64,000 nucleotides of DNA. Source: Legionella jordanis. GTDB taxonomy: Bacteria > Pseudomonadota > Gammaproteobacteria > Legionellales > Legionellaceae. The DNA lies in NCBI RefSeq assembly GCF_900637635.1, contig NZ_LR134383.1:764501-828500 (forward strand), in the 5' to 3' direction. A program made the translations under genes and the position numbers. Positions 38,676 through 47,224 of the stretch are shown in pieces. Position 1 is the first letter of the stretch. Every line of letters starts with the position of its first letter. The notes below the pieces were generated by a model. The model made no database searches. It was given only the letters and a program-made list of their open reading frames with translations, and had not been told where the DNA came from.

Positions 38676-39248
38676 ATGAAATTTGAACAGGTAAAGACAA
38701 AATACAACTGTTACTGGGATGAAAATGTAGTTCCTGCTTATCAAAAACTAATTGCTAAAAGTAAACCCGGATTTTTTGAAACAAAGAGTTTAAATAAGGA
38801 TTTGCTCAGCCAATATGTGGAAGCAGTATTCTCAATAGTCAACCATATTTCTGCCCACATGCATGCATTTAAAGACCCACAGAATGCTTTACAGTACTTG
38901 AAAGAAACACAAGAAGAAGCAATCACCGACTTGCAAGAATTTGCTGATATATTTCAAGCGGCCGACATGCAGGAAATCATTAATAATGCCATGTTTTCCT
39001 TAAAGTCAAACCTGAACTCTCAACAGCCTAGTCCTGGTGGGGCTAAAGATAGTTTACAGCAAATGGACGAACACTCAGATGATTATCCAATTGTTAATGA
39101 TGAAGAATGGCGGCAAATACTCTCAAAATTATCAATTGAATATCCGAACTTCAATCCTGAGGAAATATTTACGGGTAACTCTTTGAGTTTGCATTCGTCA
39201 GAGATTGAAGAGATAGATTTATCCTACTTTGAGACTCATAAACTCTAA
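38676..39248 (+). CDS. hypothetical acidic protein, candidate Dot/Icm substrate
   Basis: Not recognised. From the ATG at 38676 (GGGGGTG upstream) it has 190 residues, is soluble, helix-rich in its first 125 residues (YVEAVFSIVNHISAHMHAF) and then very acidic. The last 20 residues contain HSSEIEEIDLSYFETHKL, a Glu-rich patch followed by hydrophobic residues, like the E-block C-terminal signals of many Dot/Icm effectors. An ATG at 38661 would add five residues. It stands alone between epmA and a convergent gene. Effector status is a guess from composition and genus. Confidence 0.65.
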   Translation: MKFEQVKTKYNCYWDENVVPAYQKLIAKSKPGFFETKSLNKDLLSQYVEAVFSIVNHISAHMHAFKDPQNALQYLKETQEEAITDLQEFADIFQAADMQEIINNAMFSLKSNLNSQQPSPGGAKDSLQQMDEHSDDYPIVNDEEWRQILSKLSIEYPNFNPEEIFTGNSLSLHSSEIEEIDLSYFETHKL

Positions 39249-39263
39249 TACAATACCCTTATG

Positions 39264-39294
39264 AAGTTGGATGACTGGCAAAGTCATTCAACTT
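39264..39294. terminator. hairpin at convergent 3' ends
   Basis: A 13-bp stem with one G-T pair (AAGTTGGATGACT at 39264-39276, AGTCATTCAACTT at 39282-39294) and a 5-nt loop lies after the orphan gene and overlaps the last codons of the minus-strand epimerase gene. No T-run follows on either strand. It may limit read-through in both directions. Confidence 0.45.
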
Positions 39295-40216
39295 TATCCG
39301 TGCAAAGCTCCTGTTCCAAAGCCATTTTTAACTCTGGATAACGAAAGCAGAAACCAGCTTCGGTTAATCTCCTAGGCTGAGCCCGCTGACCTTTTAAGAG
39401 CAGAAATTCTCCCATTTCACCAAAAAGGAACCGTATAAGGAAGCTTGGGGTTTTTAACCAGCGAGGACGATGTAGGCATTTGGCCAGGTTGTTTGCAAAC
39501 TCTTTCTGGCTCACCAATTGCGGGGCGACGATATTAAAGGGGCCAGTAAGTTCAGGGCGAAGCAATAAAAATTCAATGGCAGAAACGAGATCCGAAAAAT
39601 GAACCCAGGAAATGGTTTGCTTCCCATCTCCTAAAACACTTCCCAAGCCCAGTTTAAAACTGGGAAGCAATTTTTTCAGCATACCTTGATCGCGTTTTAA
39701 TACCACGGCAAAACGAAGCATGATGACTTTCATCCCGTATTCAATGCCAGGGTTTAAAGCACGTTGCCATTTTACAGAAACTTCGTGCAGGAAATTCTCA
39801 GGATGATCTAAATTAACAGGGCTGATTTCATCGTGGATCATTGGATTGCTGTTGTCCTGCACACCATAAATAGATAATGCATTAGCGCAAAAGAAACGGG
39901 GCTTAGCTTGCTGTTTTATGAGCCAATCGATTAATTGCTGGGTTGTATCAACACGGGAATCAATGATGAGTTGTTTTATTGGTTTTGCCCAGCGAGAAGC
40001 TCCAATGTTATATCCACTAAGATTAATAACGGCATCAAAGCTTTTTGCATCTAAAGTAGTTAAATTTTGCCAGGTGACGGATTCCACTGTATTACCAAAC
40101 TGTTTTTGCAGTTTTGCCTTTGAGCGACCAATAACTGTAATTTGTTGTGTTGCGACTAAGTGTTTTACCAATTCAGAACCGATGAAACCAGAGGCTCCGG
40201 CAATCAATATCTTCAT
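39284..40216 (-). CDS. TIGR01777-family NAD-dependent epimerase (YfcH-like)
   Basis: A 310-residue extended short-chain dehydrogenase. The N-terminal Rossmann motif is GASGFIGSELV, VINLSGYNI follows, and the usual Tyr-Lys is modified in this family (CANALSIYGVQ). A DUF1731 C-terminal part (PSFLIRFLFGEMGEFLLLKGQRAQP RRL region) identifies the TIGR01777 group. Substrate unknown; a role in nucleotide-sugar or cell-division-linked metabolism has been proposed for relatives. It follows the nuclease gene by 5 bp and is the last gene of a four-gene minus-strand operon. Confidence 0.88.
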   Translation of the reverse strand: MKILIAGASGFIGSELVKHLVATQQITVIGRSKAKLQKQFGNTVESVTWQNLTTLDAKSFDAVINLSGYNIGASRWAKPIKQLIIDSRVDTTQQLIDWLIKQQAKPRFFCANALSIYGVQDNSNPMIHDEISPVNLDHPENFLHEVSVKWQRALNPGIEYGMKVIMLRFAVVLKRDQGMLKKLLPSFKLGLGSVLGDGKQTISWVHFSDLVSAIEFLLLRPELTGPFNIVAPQLVSQKEFANNLAKCLHRPRWLKTPSFLIRFLFGEMGEFLLLKGQRAQPRRLTEAGFCFRYPELKMALEQELCTDKVE

Positions 40217-40221
40217 TCTAT

Positions 40222-42762
40222 CTATCCTTGTATGTCTTCAACTTCTTCCGTCATGCGGCATAAATTTTGATAATCACATTGTTGACATATACTGGTTTGG
40301 CTTGGTCGTGGTGGGCAATAGCCGCGGATAAATTCCTGAGCTAGTTCATTCAATTGATTTTGCCAGTGTTCGCGAATATTAACCCAGGTTTCGTCCGAAC
40401 TTGAAATACCAAGCGCCTTATTTTCTTCATCACCAATCCCTTTAACCTCAAATTGTCCTGATTTTAGCTGAGCAAATAAAAGACTCTCAATGGCTTCATC
40501 CAACAAGGCATATAGCAGCAATTGTGGTTCACAAGGCCGCTCTTCCCGCCAGGGTAATTTAACAGGAATGCTGGTTTTATAGTCAATGATCCATTTTTTC
40601 CCATTTTCCAGTTTATCCAATCGATCGACCCGTAGCGATAAATCCAAACCAGCAATTTGGATTTCGAATGATTTCTCAAGTGCTTCAACTTCAAAAGGCG
40701 GCCGCATTTTTTCCCAGTTGAGGCAGGAGGCCGCCAAACGCCTAAGTCGTTCCCTTTCCACATCCTGCATCAGTGGCGGGAAAGAAAGATTCCTTTGTTC
40801 AGCGATGGTTTCCAAAGCTCTGCTTATGGCTGATTCGATTAGCTGATTTAATTCAGATTCCTTAATTCTTAGGAGATTGTTTTGATTTCGCAACTGTTGC
40901 CATATAATTTCCATCACCTTATGGATAAATTGCCCTCGCTCCATTGAGTTTGGTCCCATTGCAGGCTCCATGCCGCCTTTGCTGTAGAGACGATGAGCTG
41001 CAAAGGCGCGAAAGGGACATTTGGCCTGATTGGCTAAAATGCTTGCTCCCCCTGTTAAATGTCCTTCAAACGGCAATAAATAGGATTCTGTAACTGCTTC
41101 AAGATGGTCCTCAATTGGTGCCTTTGAATCCTGAGCCAAGGGGGTAAAATAAGCCAAATCCCTAATTAATGGACTTGCCATATTGGGTGTATCACCGCTC
41201 AATTTTGCGTAGCTAAAAACCGTAAAGGGGCTTGCACTTTGAAAGCGAGCAATACTTTTTTCTGCCAAGCCAAATTCTTTAGCCTGATTTGCGAGTGGCA
41301 TGCATCGTTCTCTTTGCCAGGCGACAGGAATAAACGCTGAGGGCTTTAGGCTCTTTGGCAAACATTGATCCGTAAGCCCCATAAACCATAGACTGTCAAA
41401 GTTGCTGCCGGCCGCTTCAAGAAGCCCCAGGATTTGAATGGGCGCAGGAGCAGACTTGGTTTGAAAAATATTAAGCTCAGCCAATTCTCGTATGGCCGCT
41501 AATGCTTCCTCTGTCGTTAAGACCGGCGAGATCAGTGCTAATTCTTTAAAATCGTCAAACAGTTTTAAAAAACGTTGATAACATTGGTACACTTCAGAAT
41601 TCAATTCGATTTCCCCAGGAAATCCCAAAGTGTGTAAGCGCTCATGAAATAGTTGAATCCAACCCTCTATACTCGCCTCGGCAGGATAATTCTTAATTGA
41701 GCTGAGTAATCCTGCCAATTTCGGAGCTTGATTTCTAAGCTCTTGTATGAAAGTTTCCTGATTAAATCGCATTTCGGTCATAATAAAAGCGGTTTCTAGA
41801 AACTGAGAACGCTCTAATAGCTCAGACCAGGAAGCTGAAAGATAGGGGGAGTGAAGCAAAGTTCTGGCTTGTTGAACATCAAGTTGTTTTCCATCGAGCT
41901 CAAGCCAAATTAAAGCGTGTGCAATTAAAGGGTAAGATGCTAAGGGTTTACCCAAGGAAATGTTAAATTGATCTGCTGAAAAATGTTGTTTGAGTGCCCT
42001 TTGCAGATTTGAGTAATGTTTTTCCAAATCAGGTACAACCACTGCAATGCGAGTATCCCCTTGTTGCAATCGCGTTTTTAGCCAAGAAAAAAGCTGTTGC
42101 TGCTCATCCTCATCATTATTGGCTGCATATTGATAAGTTTCACCATCCTGTTGTGTAAGATCAAAATGCAAGTGGTTTAAATTGTGCCTGTCTTTTAAAT
42201 ATTCCTGCAATTGTCTCTGCTGTGGCGTGTAATCGTCAAAACACGCCCAAATGAAGAGATTTTCTTTAAAGAAAGACAAGTTGTTGGAGCAAAGAGCATG
42301 AGCTAATTGAGCTGCAGTAATGGCATCAATACTGTGTAGTTCTTCAGAAAATCCTTGCGCCCAGCGTTGGAATTGCAGCGTTTGTGAGTTATAGGAAAAG
42401 GCAGGATTGTTTATATCAATCAGCCAATAATGACAGCGCGTCCAAGCTTCCTCAATAGCATTCAATAACCCTTCATTGACCGGTCGATCCTTGGAAAGAA
42501 TTTTGCGCCAGAGGTAACGAGATTGACCGGGTGTTAACAGCACAGGTTGTGGTCTAAGGCTGTTGTAACCCTGCTCTTTATACAGATTTTGTAAAAATGC
42601 AGAGTAGGGCAAACAAATGGGCTTGGCTTGCACAGGATTAGGGAATTGCCTGATGTAATCATTCAGCAAAGCATTGCTTAAACGATTGTTTGGAGTGATT
42701 ACAATGGCCCCTTGATGCATAAAAGCCAATAGCTCTTTTTTATTCATGGGAGGTATCGCCAT
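40222..42762 (-). CDS. PD-(D/E)XK nuclease with Fe-S cluster, TIGR03623-type putative DNA repair protein
   Basis: A large (846-residue) AddB/RecB-related protein. An inactive helicase-like region (about 1-560) is followed by a RecB-family nuclease: RVDRLDKLENGKKWIIDYKTS gives the active-site Asp and Asp-x-Lys. Cysteines in AKCPFRAF and the terminal CQQCDYQNLC fit the iron-sulfur staple of AddB-type nucleases. I chose the ATG at 42762 for its AAAGGG upstream; ATG 42747 is an alternative. It overlaps the preceding membrane-protein gene by 23 bp. Role inferred: DNA end processing or repair. Confidence 0.85.
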   Translation of the reverse strand: MAIPPMNKKELLAFMHQGAIVITPNNRLSNALLNDYIRQFPNPVQAKPICLPYSAFLQNLYKEQGYNSLRPQPVLLTPGQSRYLWRKILSKDRPVNEGLLNAIEEAWTRCHYWLIDINNPAFSYNSQTLQFQRWAQGFSEELHSIDAITAAQLAHALCSNNLSFFKENLFIWACFDDYTPQQRQLQEYLKDRHNLNHLHFDLTQQDGETYQYAANNDEDEQQQLFSWLKTRLQQGDTRIAVVVPDLEKHYSNLQRALKQHFSADQFNISLGKPLASYPLIAHALIWLELDGKQLDVQQARTLLHSPYLSASWSELLERSQFLETAFIMTEMRFNQETFIQELRNQAPKLAGLLSSIKNYPAEASIEGWIQLFHERLHTLGFPGEIELNSEVYQCYQRFLKLFDDFKELALISPVLTTEEALAAIRELAELNIFQTKSAPAPIQILGLLEAAGSNFDSLWFMGLTDQCLPKSLKPSAFIPVAWQRERCMPLANQAKEFGLAEKSIARFQSASPFTVFSYAKLSGDTPNMASPLIRDLAYFTPLAQDSKAPIEDHLEAVTESYLLPFEGHLTGGASILANQAKCPFRAFAAHRLYSKGGMEPAMGPNSMERGQFIHKVMEIIWQQLRNQNNLLRIKESELNQLIESAISRALETIAEQRNLSFPPLMQDVERERLRRLAASCLNWEKMRPPFEVEALEKSFEIQIAGLDLSLRVDRLDKLENGKKWIIDYKTSIPVKLPWREERPCEPQLLLYALLDEAIESLLFAQLKSGQFEVKGIGDEENKALGISSSDETWVNIREHWQNQLNELAQEFIRGYCPPRPSQTSICQQCDYQNLCRMTEEVEDIQG

Positions 42763-43264
42763 CGCCCTTTTGCTGGTTTTGTTCTTCAACGGCAATTAAG
42801 CCAGGCCAAAAATGTTTGTTAAAGTAGAGTGCGGCAAGGCCGGTCAATGGCAAAAGCCAGGTTCCAATAGTTAAGGCCAGTGTTACAAGGATTGCTCCCC
42901 AAAAAATGAGATAATCCTGCCAATGCTGAAAATGAAATTGCTGGGAAGAAGGCGTCAGCAGAAAATTCGCGAAAACCACGCAGCTTAAAATAATCAAAGC
43001 CAGACAGGCCATCAGCAAGCCCCAGGAAAAAAACCGAAGCCAGCTGCCTTTTTTCGATAATGCTTTTCCAAATAAAGCCCCCAAGACCAGACCGAGGATC
43101 AAAGAAAACAGCAACGAAGACAACAGCGGGATTAAAGCCGCGTCTTTTAAGGACAATAAAGTGTATTTGGTAAATAATAAAAACAGTAAGGCAAACATAG
43201 CAAAAAATACAGCACTCACTGTTCTGGGGCTAATGGGACGTTGTTTTTGAGTTTCCGCAGTCAT
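42740..43264 (-). CDS. four-helix membrane protein, paralogue of its upstream neighbour
   Basis: Family not recognised. The 174 residues hold four hydrophobic helices (about 18-40, 42-65, 76-100 and 120-150) and a polar C-terminal tail. It shares with the neighbour at 43276 the pattern GALFG...FF.WG.LM and GLAALY at the same places, so the two are paralogues. No Shine-Dalgarno is visible before the ATG. With an 11-bp gap to the upstream stop, translation is probably coupled. Its end overlaps the nuclease gene. Confidence 0.75.
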   Translation of the reverse strand: MTAETQKQRPISPRTVSAVFFAMFALLFLLFTKYTLLSLKDAALIPLLSSLLFSLILGLVLGALFGKALSKKGSWLRFFSWGLLMACLALIILSCVVFANFLLTPSSQQFHFQHWQDYLIFWGAILVTLALTIGTWLLPLTGLAALYFNKHFWPGLIAVEEQNQQKGDGDTSHE

Positions 43265-43275
43265 GATCAGTTCAA

Positions 43276-43845
43276 TTAATGAATTATTCTTACCCTGTGA
43301 TGACGTTTACGATGGTTTTGATCCAGGGTGCCCATTTCCGCCGACTTTATATGCCTTCGGTATTTTGAACGTAGTATGTCGTAAACCAAACGCCCGCGCA
43401 AATACATTGCAGCAAGACCCGCCGCAATGGCCAACCAAAATCCTGCAATGATGAAGCTATAGGCGAGAACAAACAGATAAATCTGTAAACTCTCCTGAGG
43501 TTTGCCATGCCAGAAGCTTTGACTGGTTCCATCATTGGCTAAAAGCAGATAGCCTAAATCATAAAAAGGGAGGGCTGCTATGACCATTAAGAATCCCCAC
43601 AAGAATACTCTGTGTCCGTAAGGTTTGGGGCTATGGACAATTTTTTCGCCAAACAAGGCACCAAAACAAGCCGCAATAATCACCGCCAATACAATGGCTT
43701 TAAAAAGCGGTAGAAATTGCTCCGCACCAAGGAAGTAAAACAGCACATCAATAATGCAGGTCAGAATGACTGATAGCAAAAGGAAATAAACCGCAGATAG
43801 TAAGCGTGGGTTTGAAAGGGTGAGGGCTTGATCTTCTTGGCTCAT
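43276..43845 (-). CDS. four-helix membrane protein, first gene of nuclease operon
   Basis: A 189-residue inner-membrane protein with four helices (about 15-36, 45-65, 82-105 and 127-152). It has the shared GALFGEKI...FLWGFLM and GLAAMYLRG patterns of its neighbour and a basic His/Arg-rich C-terminus (NHRKRHHRVRIIH). It has a clear AGGAG RBS and appears to open the operon. The family is unknown to me. The pair could form a heteromeric membrane complex, but nothing shows what it does. Confidence 0.75.
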   Translation of the reverse strand: MSQEDQALTLSNPRLLSAVYFLLLSVILTCIIDVLFYFLGAEQFLPLFKAIVLAVIIAACFGALFGEKIVHSPKPYGHRVFLWGFLMVIAALPFYDLGYLLLANDGTSQSFWHGKPQESLQIYLFVLAYSFIIAGFWLAIAAGLAAMYLRGRLVYDILRSKYRRHIKSAEMGTLDQNHRKRHHRVRIIH

Positions 43846-44062
43846 ACCAGTACTCCTATTGCATCGTTACAATCCAGCAGCCTGAGAGTTTGCAGGAGTT
43901 GTTGTTTTAATTTTAGCCTAAAATCATCTATTCTTCTTTAAAGATATTAGCCATTAGCCAAGCATTTGCATGAACGGCCAAATGACAACCTTAATTCAGC
44001 AAAGTTGACGAACCCGCTCAATAAGTTAAAATAATGCGCATTAAGTTTGTATTTTAATTATT

Positions 44063-45976
44063 ATGACTGAATTTTATAAAGAATCAGATCTAATTATTGA
44101 TCATGCCCTAAATGGAAGTGGTCATACTATTTTACTGGCAAAACTCCGTTCATCGGGACGTGTAGTCTATTTTAAATTAAATAAACACAACAAAGCGCAT
44201 TTGTCTCTTTTTGAGGTCAGTTTAAGCGAGTTGCAAAGGCTTTTTATCATGCCTAACCTAACGCCTAAATACAGCCTGGTAAAAAAAAATGGGCATATCA
44301 TTGGTTTGTTGTCGACAGCCTTTTGCTACTCGGCTGCTGAAAAGGAAGGGTTTACCAATCCTTTCTGCTCTATTCAATACGAACACTCAAATTTAACGTT
44401 TGACTCTGACTACAGCAGGACCGCTGAAGACATCCCCATCTATTTCTTAAATCAATTTCCTCCTGGCTTTTTTGCCCAACTCTATAAAATGGCGCAAGAA
44501 AAAAATGAATTGGTGTTTGATATGGACCCGTTGGCCAGTGTCTTATGCTCTTCTTACAGCTTGGAAGAAGATGATTTGCATAAGGGGAATTTGGGATTTT
44601 ATATTGTTGAGCGACAGGGTATTAAAACGGTCGTTTTTTTCAAAATCGATCATGATTTAAGCATGTCTGACAGCATCATGTCTCATTATGAGTCAAGAGT
44701 TGTGAATTGGCGCCATGGTGAAAACGCTTTTAAAATCAGCACTAGGGATTTGGTTCACTTTCCCAAACTTGAAGATTCCAAAAATCATTACTGGCCTACA
44801 AGCAAACGCTATGTGGTTAATCCTAGTGATAGTAAGGTATATAATAATACGGATGACATTATTGCTTTTTGCGAACTCGCTAACAATGAAGAATTTAAAA
44901 AAGCAAAGTGGCGGGCGTGGTATAAACATGTGCTCATCCAGTCTGCTCTCATTGAGTCTCGACTTGGACAGGTTCTGGATAGAGAAGATGCGCTTGAAAG
45001 AGCTCAGATTGCTCTTATGACGCAAGCAAGTATTGCTCGCGTTTCTCGCTTAAAAGCCGTGCTTTTTTCAATATCCTCTTTTAGAGAATACCTTACTCAA
45101 TTGACCCAATTTGAGCGAAAAACACTAATAGATGAAATCCTTCATGAGGTCAAGGAAGCCGAAAGAGATATTATTGGCCAGGAGCTGCTTGAGCAGATGA
45201 ACCAATACAGTGACCTTTGTCAAAGTGAATTTAAGAATGATGATACTCCCTTACATGCTGCCATTCGTTTAGGCGATTATCGCTATGATCAAACCTGGAC
45301 ATACTTTAAAGAATTCGCTAATGCAGTTAATTCTGAAGGCGAGAAACCCATTGATTTAGCCCTTCATGCTGCGCGCATGGCATTAGCAAATAAGGGCAAA
45401 CACGAGCGAGATCCTCGTAAAAATCCTTTTTTTATTATCAATGATCTTTTAAATCATGGGGTAGATAAGACAACAACATACCGTCAGTTTAAACGAGATT
45501 ATCCGCAGGCTAATTTAGGGTCCTATCGTTTTCCAACTGATTATTTAAATCGTGCAAGCAAAGCCAAAGACGCAGAAGAACTGATTAAAGTATTTCAATC
45601 TCTCGGGGAAGACCATTGCTTCAGCCTCAAAATGCAAAAAGAGATATCCGTCTTTTGCATGCGAGCTTTTTTGGCCAAAAGGGAACCAGACGAACAACTA
45701 AGGATGGATCTTGAGAAACTCAAAATTGCATTGAATGGTACAAAAACCCAGCCGCCAAGACCCGAATTACAATTCATTCGCCAATTGCGGAGTACGTTGT
45801 GGATTGTTCGTTTCATTCGTGGTTTATTGGGGGGAACCTCCACCAAAATAGAATTAAATCAAATTATTGATGATGCCAGAAAAACAATACCATCCAATTT
45901 AACTTGTTGTTCCTGCTTTTTTTCAAGTAGGGAGAGAGAGTCTTTTTATTTATCCTCGCCAAAAATTATTCCCTAA
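44063..45976 (+). CDS. kinase-like protein with ankyrin-like segment, candidate Dot/Icm effector
   Basis: A 637-residue soluble protein with no signal peptide. The N-terminal third has a kinase-like layout: a Lys in VVYFKLN (K38) on a beta strand, an alpha-C-like helix with Glu (SLFEVSLSELQRL), catalytic-loop-like EDDLHKGNLGFY (D171, H173, N176) and a metal-site-like FFKIDHDLS (D196). The middle contains an ankyrin-like segment (DDTPLHAAIRLGDY, about 393-500). The C-terminus has a CCSCFF cluster that could be lipidated. The arrangement recalls Legionella ankyrin effectors with lipid-kinase activity such as LegA5/AnkK; that comparison is from memory. It stands alone between divergent and parallel neighbours. 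Confidence 0.75.
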   Translation: MTEFYKESDLIIDHALNGSGHTILLAKLRSSGRVVYFKLNKHNKAHLSLFEVSLSELQRLFIMPNLTPKYSLVKKNGHIIGLLSTAFCYSAAEKEGFTNPFCSIQYEHSNLTFDSDYSRTAEDIPIYFLNQFPPGFFAQLYKMAQEKNELVFDMDPLASVLCSSYSLEEDDLHKGNLGFYIVERQGIKTVVFFKIDHDLSMSDSIMSHYESRVVNWRHGENAFKISTRDLVHFPKLEDSKNHYWPTSKRYVVNPSDSKVYNNTDDIIAFCELANNEEFKKAKWRAWYKHVLIQSALIESRLGQVLDREDALERAQIALMTQASIARVSRLKAVLFSISSFREYLTQLTQFERKTLIDEILHEVKEAERDIIGQELLEQMNQYSDLCQSEFKNDDTPLHAAIRLGDYRYDQTWTYFKEFANAVNSEGEKPIDLALHAARMALANKGKHERDPRKNPFFIINDLLNHGVDKTTTYRQFKRDYPQANLGSYRFPTDYLNRASKAKDAEELIKVFQSLGEDHCFSLKMQKEISVFCMRAFLAKREPDEQLRMDLEKLKIALNGTKTQPPRPELQFIRQLRSTLWIVRFIRGLLGGTSTKIELNQIIDDARKTIPSNLTCCSCFFSSRERESFYLSSPKIIP

Positions 45977-46043
45977 GTCCCGCTCTAGCCTTTTTTATCA
46001 AATAACAGATATATTAATTAAATGCTAAAGATTGCAGAATGAT

Positions 46044-46703
46044 ATGGCCGCTCTTTTTCGATTAATTGAACAATTACGTTTTTTATTCCTGTTTGCGGTG
46101 GTCATCTTATTTTGCATTACCAAAGCTCTGGATGCACAATTTGGATTTTGGGGATTGGGTGATTTAGTTTTATTTGCTCTTATTGCTTTCAGTTTAGTGC
46201 TTATCGGTAAAGGTGCCAGGCGATTTCTGATTCTTTTGATTGTCCTATCAACTGCGGAGCTGCTGTCTATCTTATTATCAATTTTATTAGCCCATCCCAT
46301 GACTGGTCCGATTAAGGCTTTTTTTACCACATTTTACTTCCTGTTAATGGCTGCTGTTTGCTTACGGTACACGTTTTCTGATAAAACCATCGACATTACC
46401 ACTTTATTTGGTTCATTGTCTGCCTATTTGTTCATTGGCTTGTCATTTGCCTATTTATATTCCCTCCTTAATTTTATAAATCCCTTTGCTTTTTCCGGGC
46501 TGGAAACAGGGCAGGACTACTTGGTTATTTATTACTCATTTACCACATTAACCACCACAGGTTTTGGCGACATTGTCCCTAAAACTCCAATTGCAAGGAC
46601 ATTGGCCTGGATAGAATCTTTTACCGGCCAAGCCTATTTGGCCATTATCATGGCACAGTTGGTAGGCCGCTATGTGAGTGATACGCTCAATGCGAGGAAA
46701 TAG
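46044..46703 (+). CDS. two-pore-domain-type potassium channel family protein
   Basis: A 219-residue inner-membrane protein. Four or five helices come before a re-entrant pore loop with selectivity filter TTLTTTGFGDIVP (near residue 180) and a final helix (AYLAIIMAQLVGRYV). No RCK/TrkA-N domain follows. The filter GFGD differs by one residue from the common GYGD of potassium channels, a substitution known in functional channels. I start at ATG 46044; a TTG 12 bp upstream gives four more residues. It is followed after 35 bp by a tail-anchored orphan gene on the same strand. Confidence 0.85.
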   Translation: MAALFRLIEQLRFLFLFAVVILFCITKALDAQFGFWGLGDLVLFALIAFSLVLIGKGARRFLILLIVLSTAELLSILLSILLAHPMTGPIKAFFTTFYFLLMAAVCLRYTFSDKTIDITTLFGSLSAYLFIGLSFAYLYSLLNFINPFAFSGLETGQDYLVIYYSFTTLTTTGFGDIVPKTPIARTLAWIESFTGQAYLAIIMAQLVGRYVSDTLNARK

Positions 46704-46738
46704 TTTGTTAACCGTCATTCAAAAAAAGGATTTTTGCC

Positions 46739-47224
46739 ATGTCTCTTCACAAACAATTCAAATGCTTTTTTTTGAATCACTTACTAAAACTTCTGGATAA
46801 TGACAATGAATTGGAGCAGGCCCGGAAGGGGTTTCAACAGAACGATGAACATCATGAGCGCTATCTTTGCCGTTTTACGTTTGGCTTACAGAATTGGAAA
46901 GCCGAAGATGCAGCCCAGTTGAGCGCAGCAATTGCTGAAGCTTTGCGACAAACCACATTGGAGTTTTTTACAACGGATGAATCAAAGCTTAGATTGATTC
47001 AGGAAATAACGGACAATATCAAAAATCAATTACTACCTGGCTTGATTAGCAGCATCGATGTAATAAAGCCCCTGGGGGAAATGAAGGATAAAATCAGGAG
47101 GGAGTTAGAAACATTAAAGAATGAGGCGACATATTTCAACAATCCCTATGTTTTATTTGGCGGCTTGGCTGCCACTGCCGTCATAACGACAGTGGCATGG
47201 TCTTTGTCTAAAAAATCACCTTAA
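46739..47224 (+). CDS. hypothetical tail-anchored protein
   Basis: Family not recognised. 161 residues: a charged, helical N-terminal part (LLDNDNELEQARKGFQQ, AEDAAQLSAAIAEALRQ), a predicted amphipathic or coiled-coil helix (about 105-130) and one C-terminal membrane helix (YVLFGGLAATAVITTVAWSL) ending SKKSP. This is the topology of a tail-anchored protein, used by bacteria in the inner membrane and by some effectors in host organelles. It lies just after the channel gene, and its stop abuts the deaD stop with no base between. Confidence 0.65.
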   Translation: MSLHKQFKCFFLNHLLKLLDNDNELEQARKGFQQNDEHHERYLCRFTFGLQNWKAEDAAQLSAAIAEALRQTTLEFFTTDESKLRLIQEITDNIKNQLLPGLISSIDVIKPLGEMKDKIRRELETLKNEATYFNNPYVLFGGLAATAVITTVAWSLSKKSP

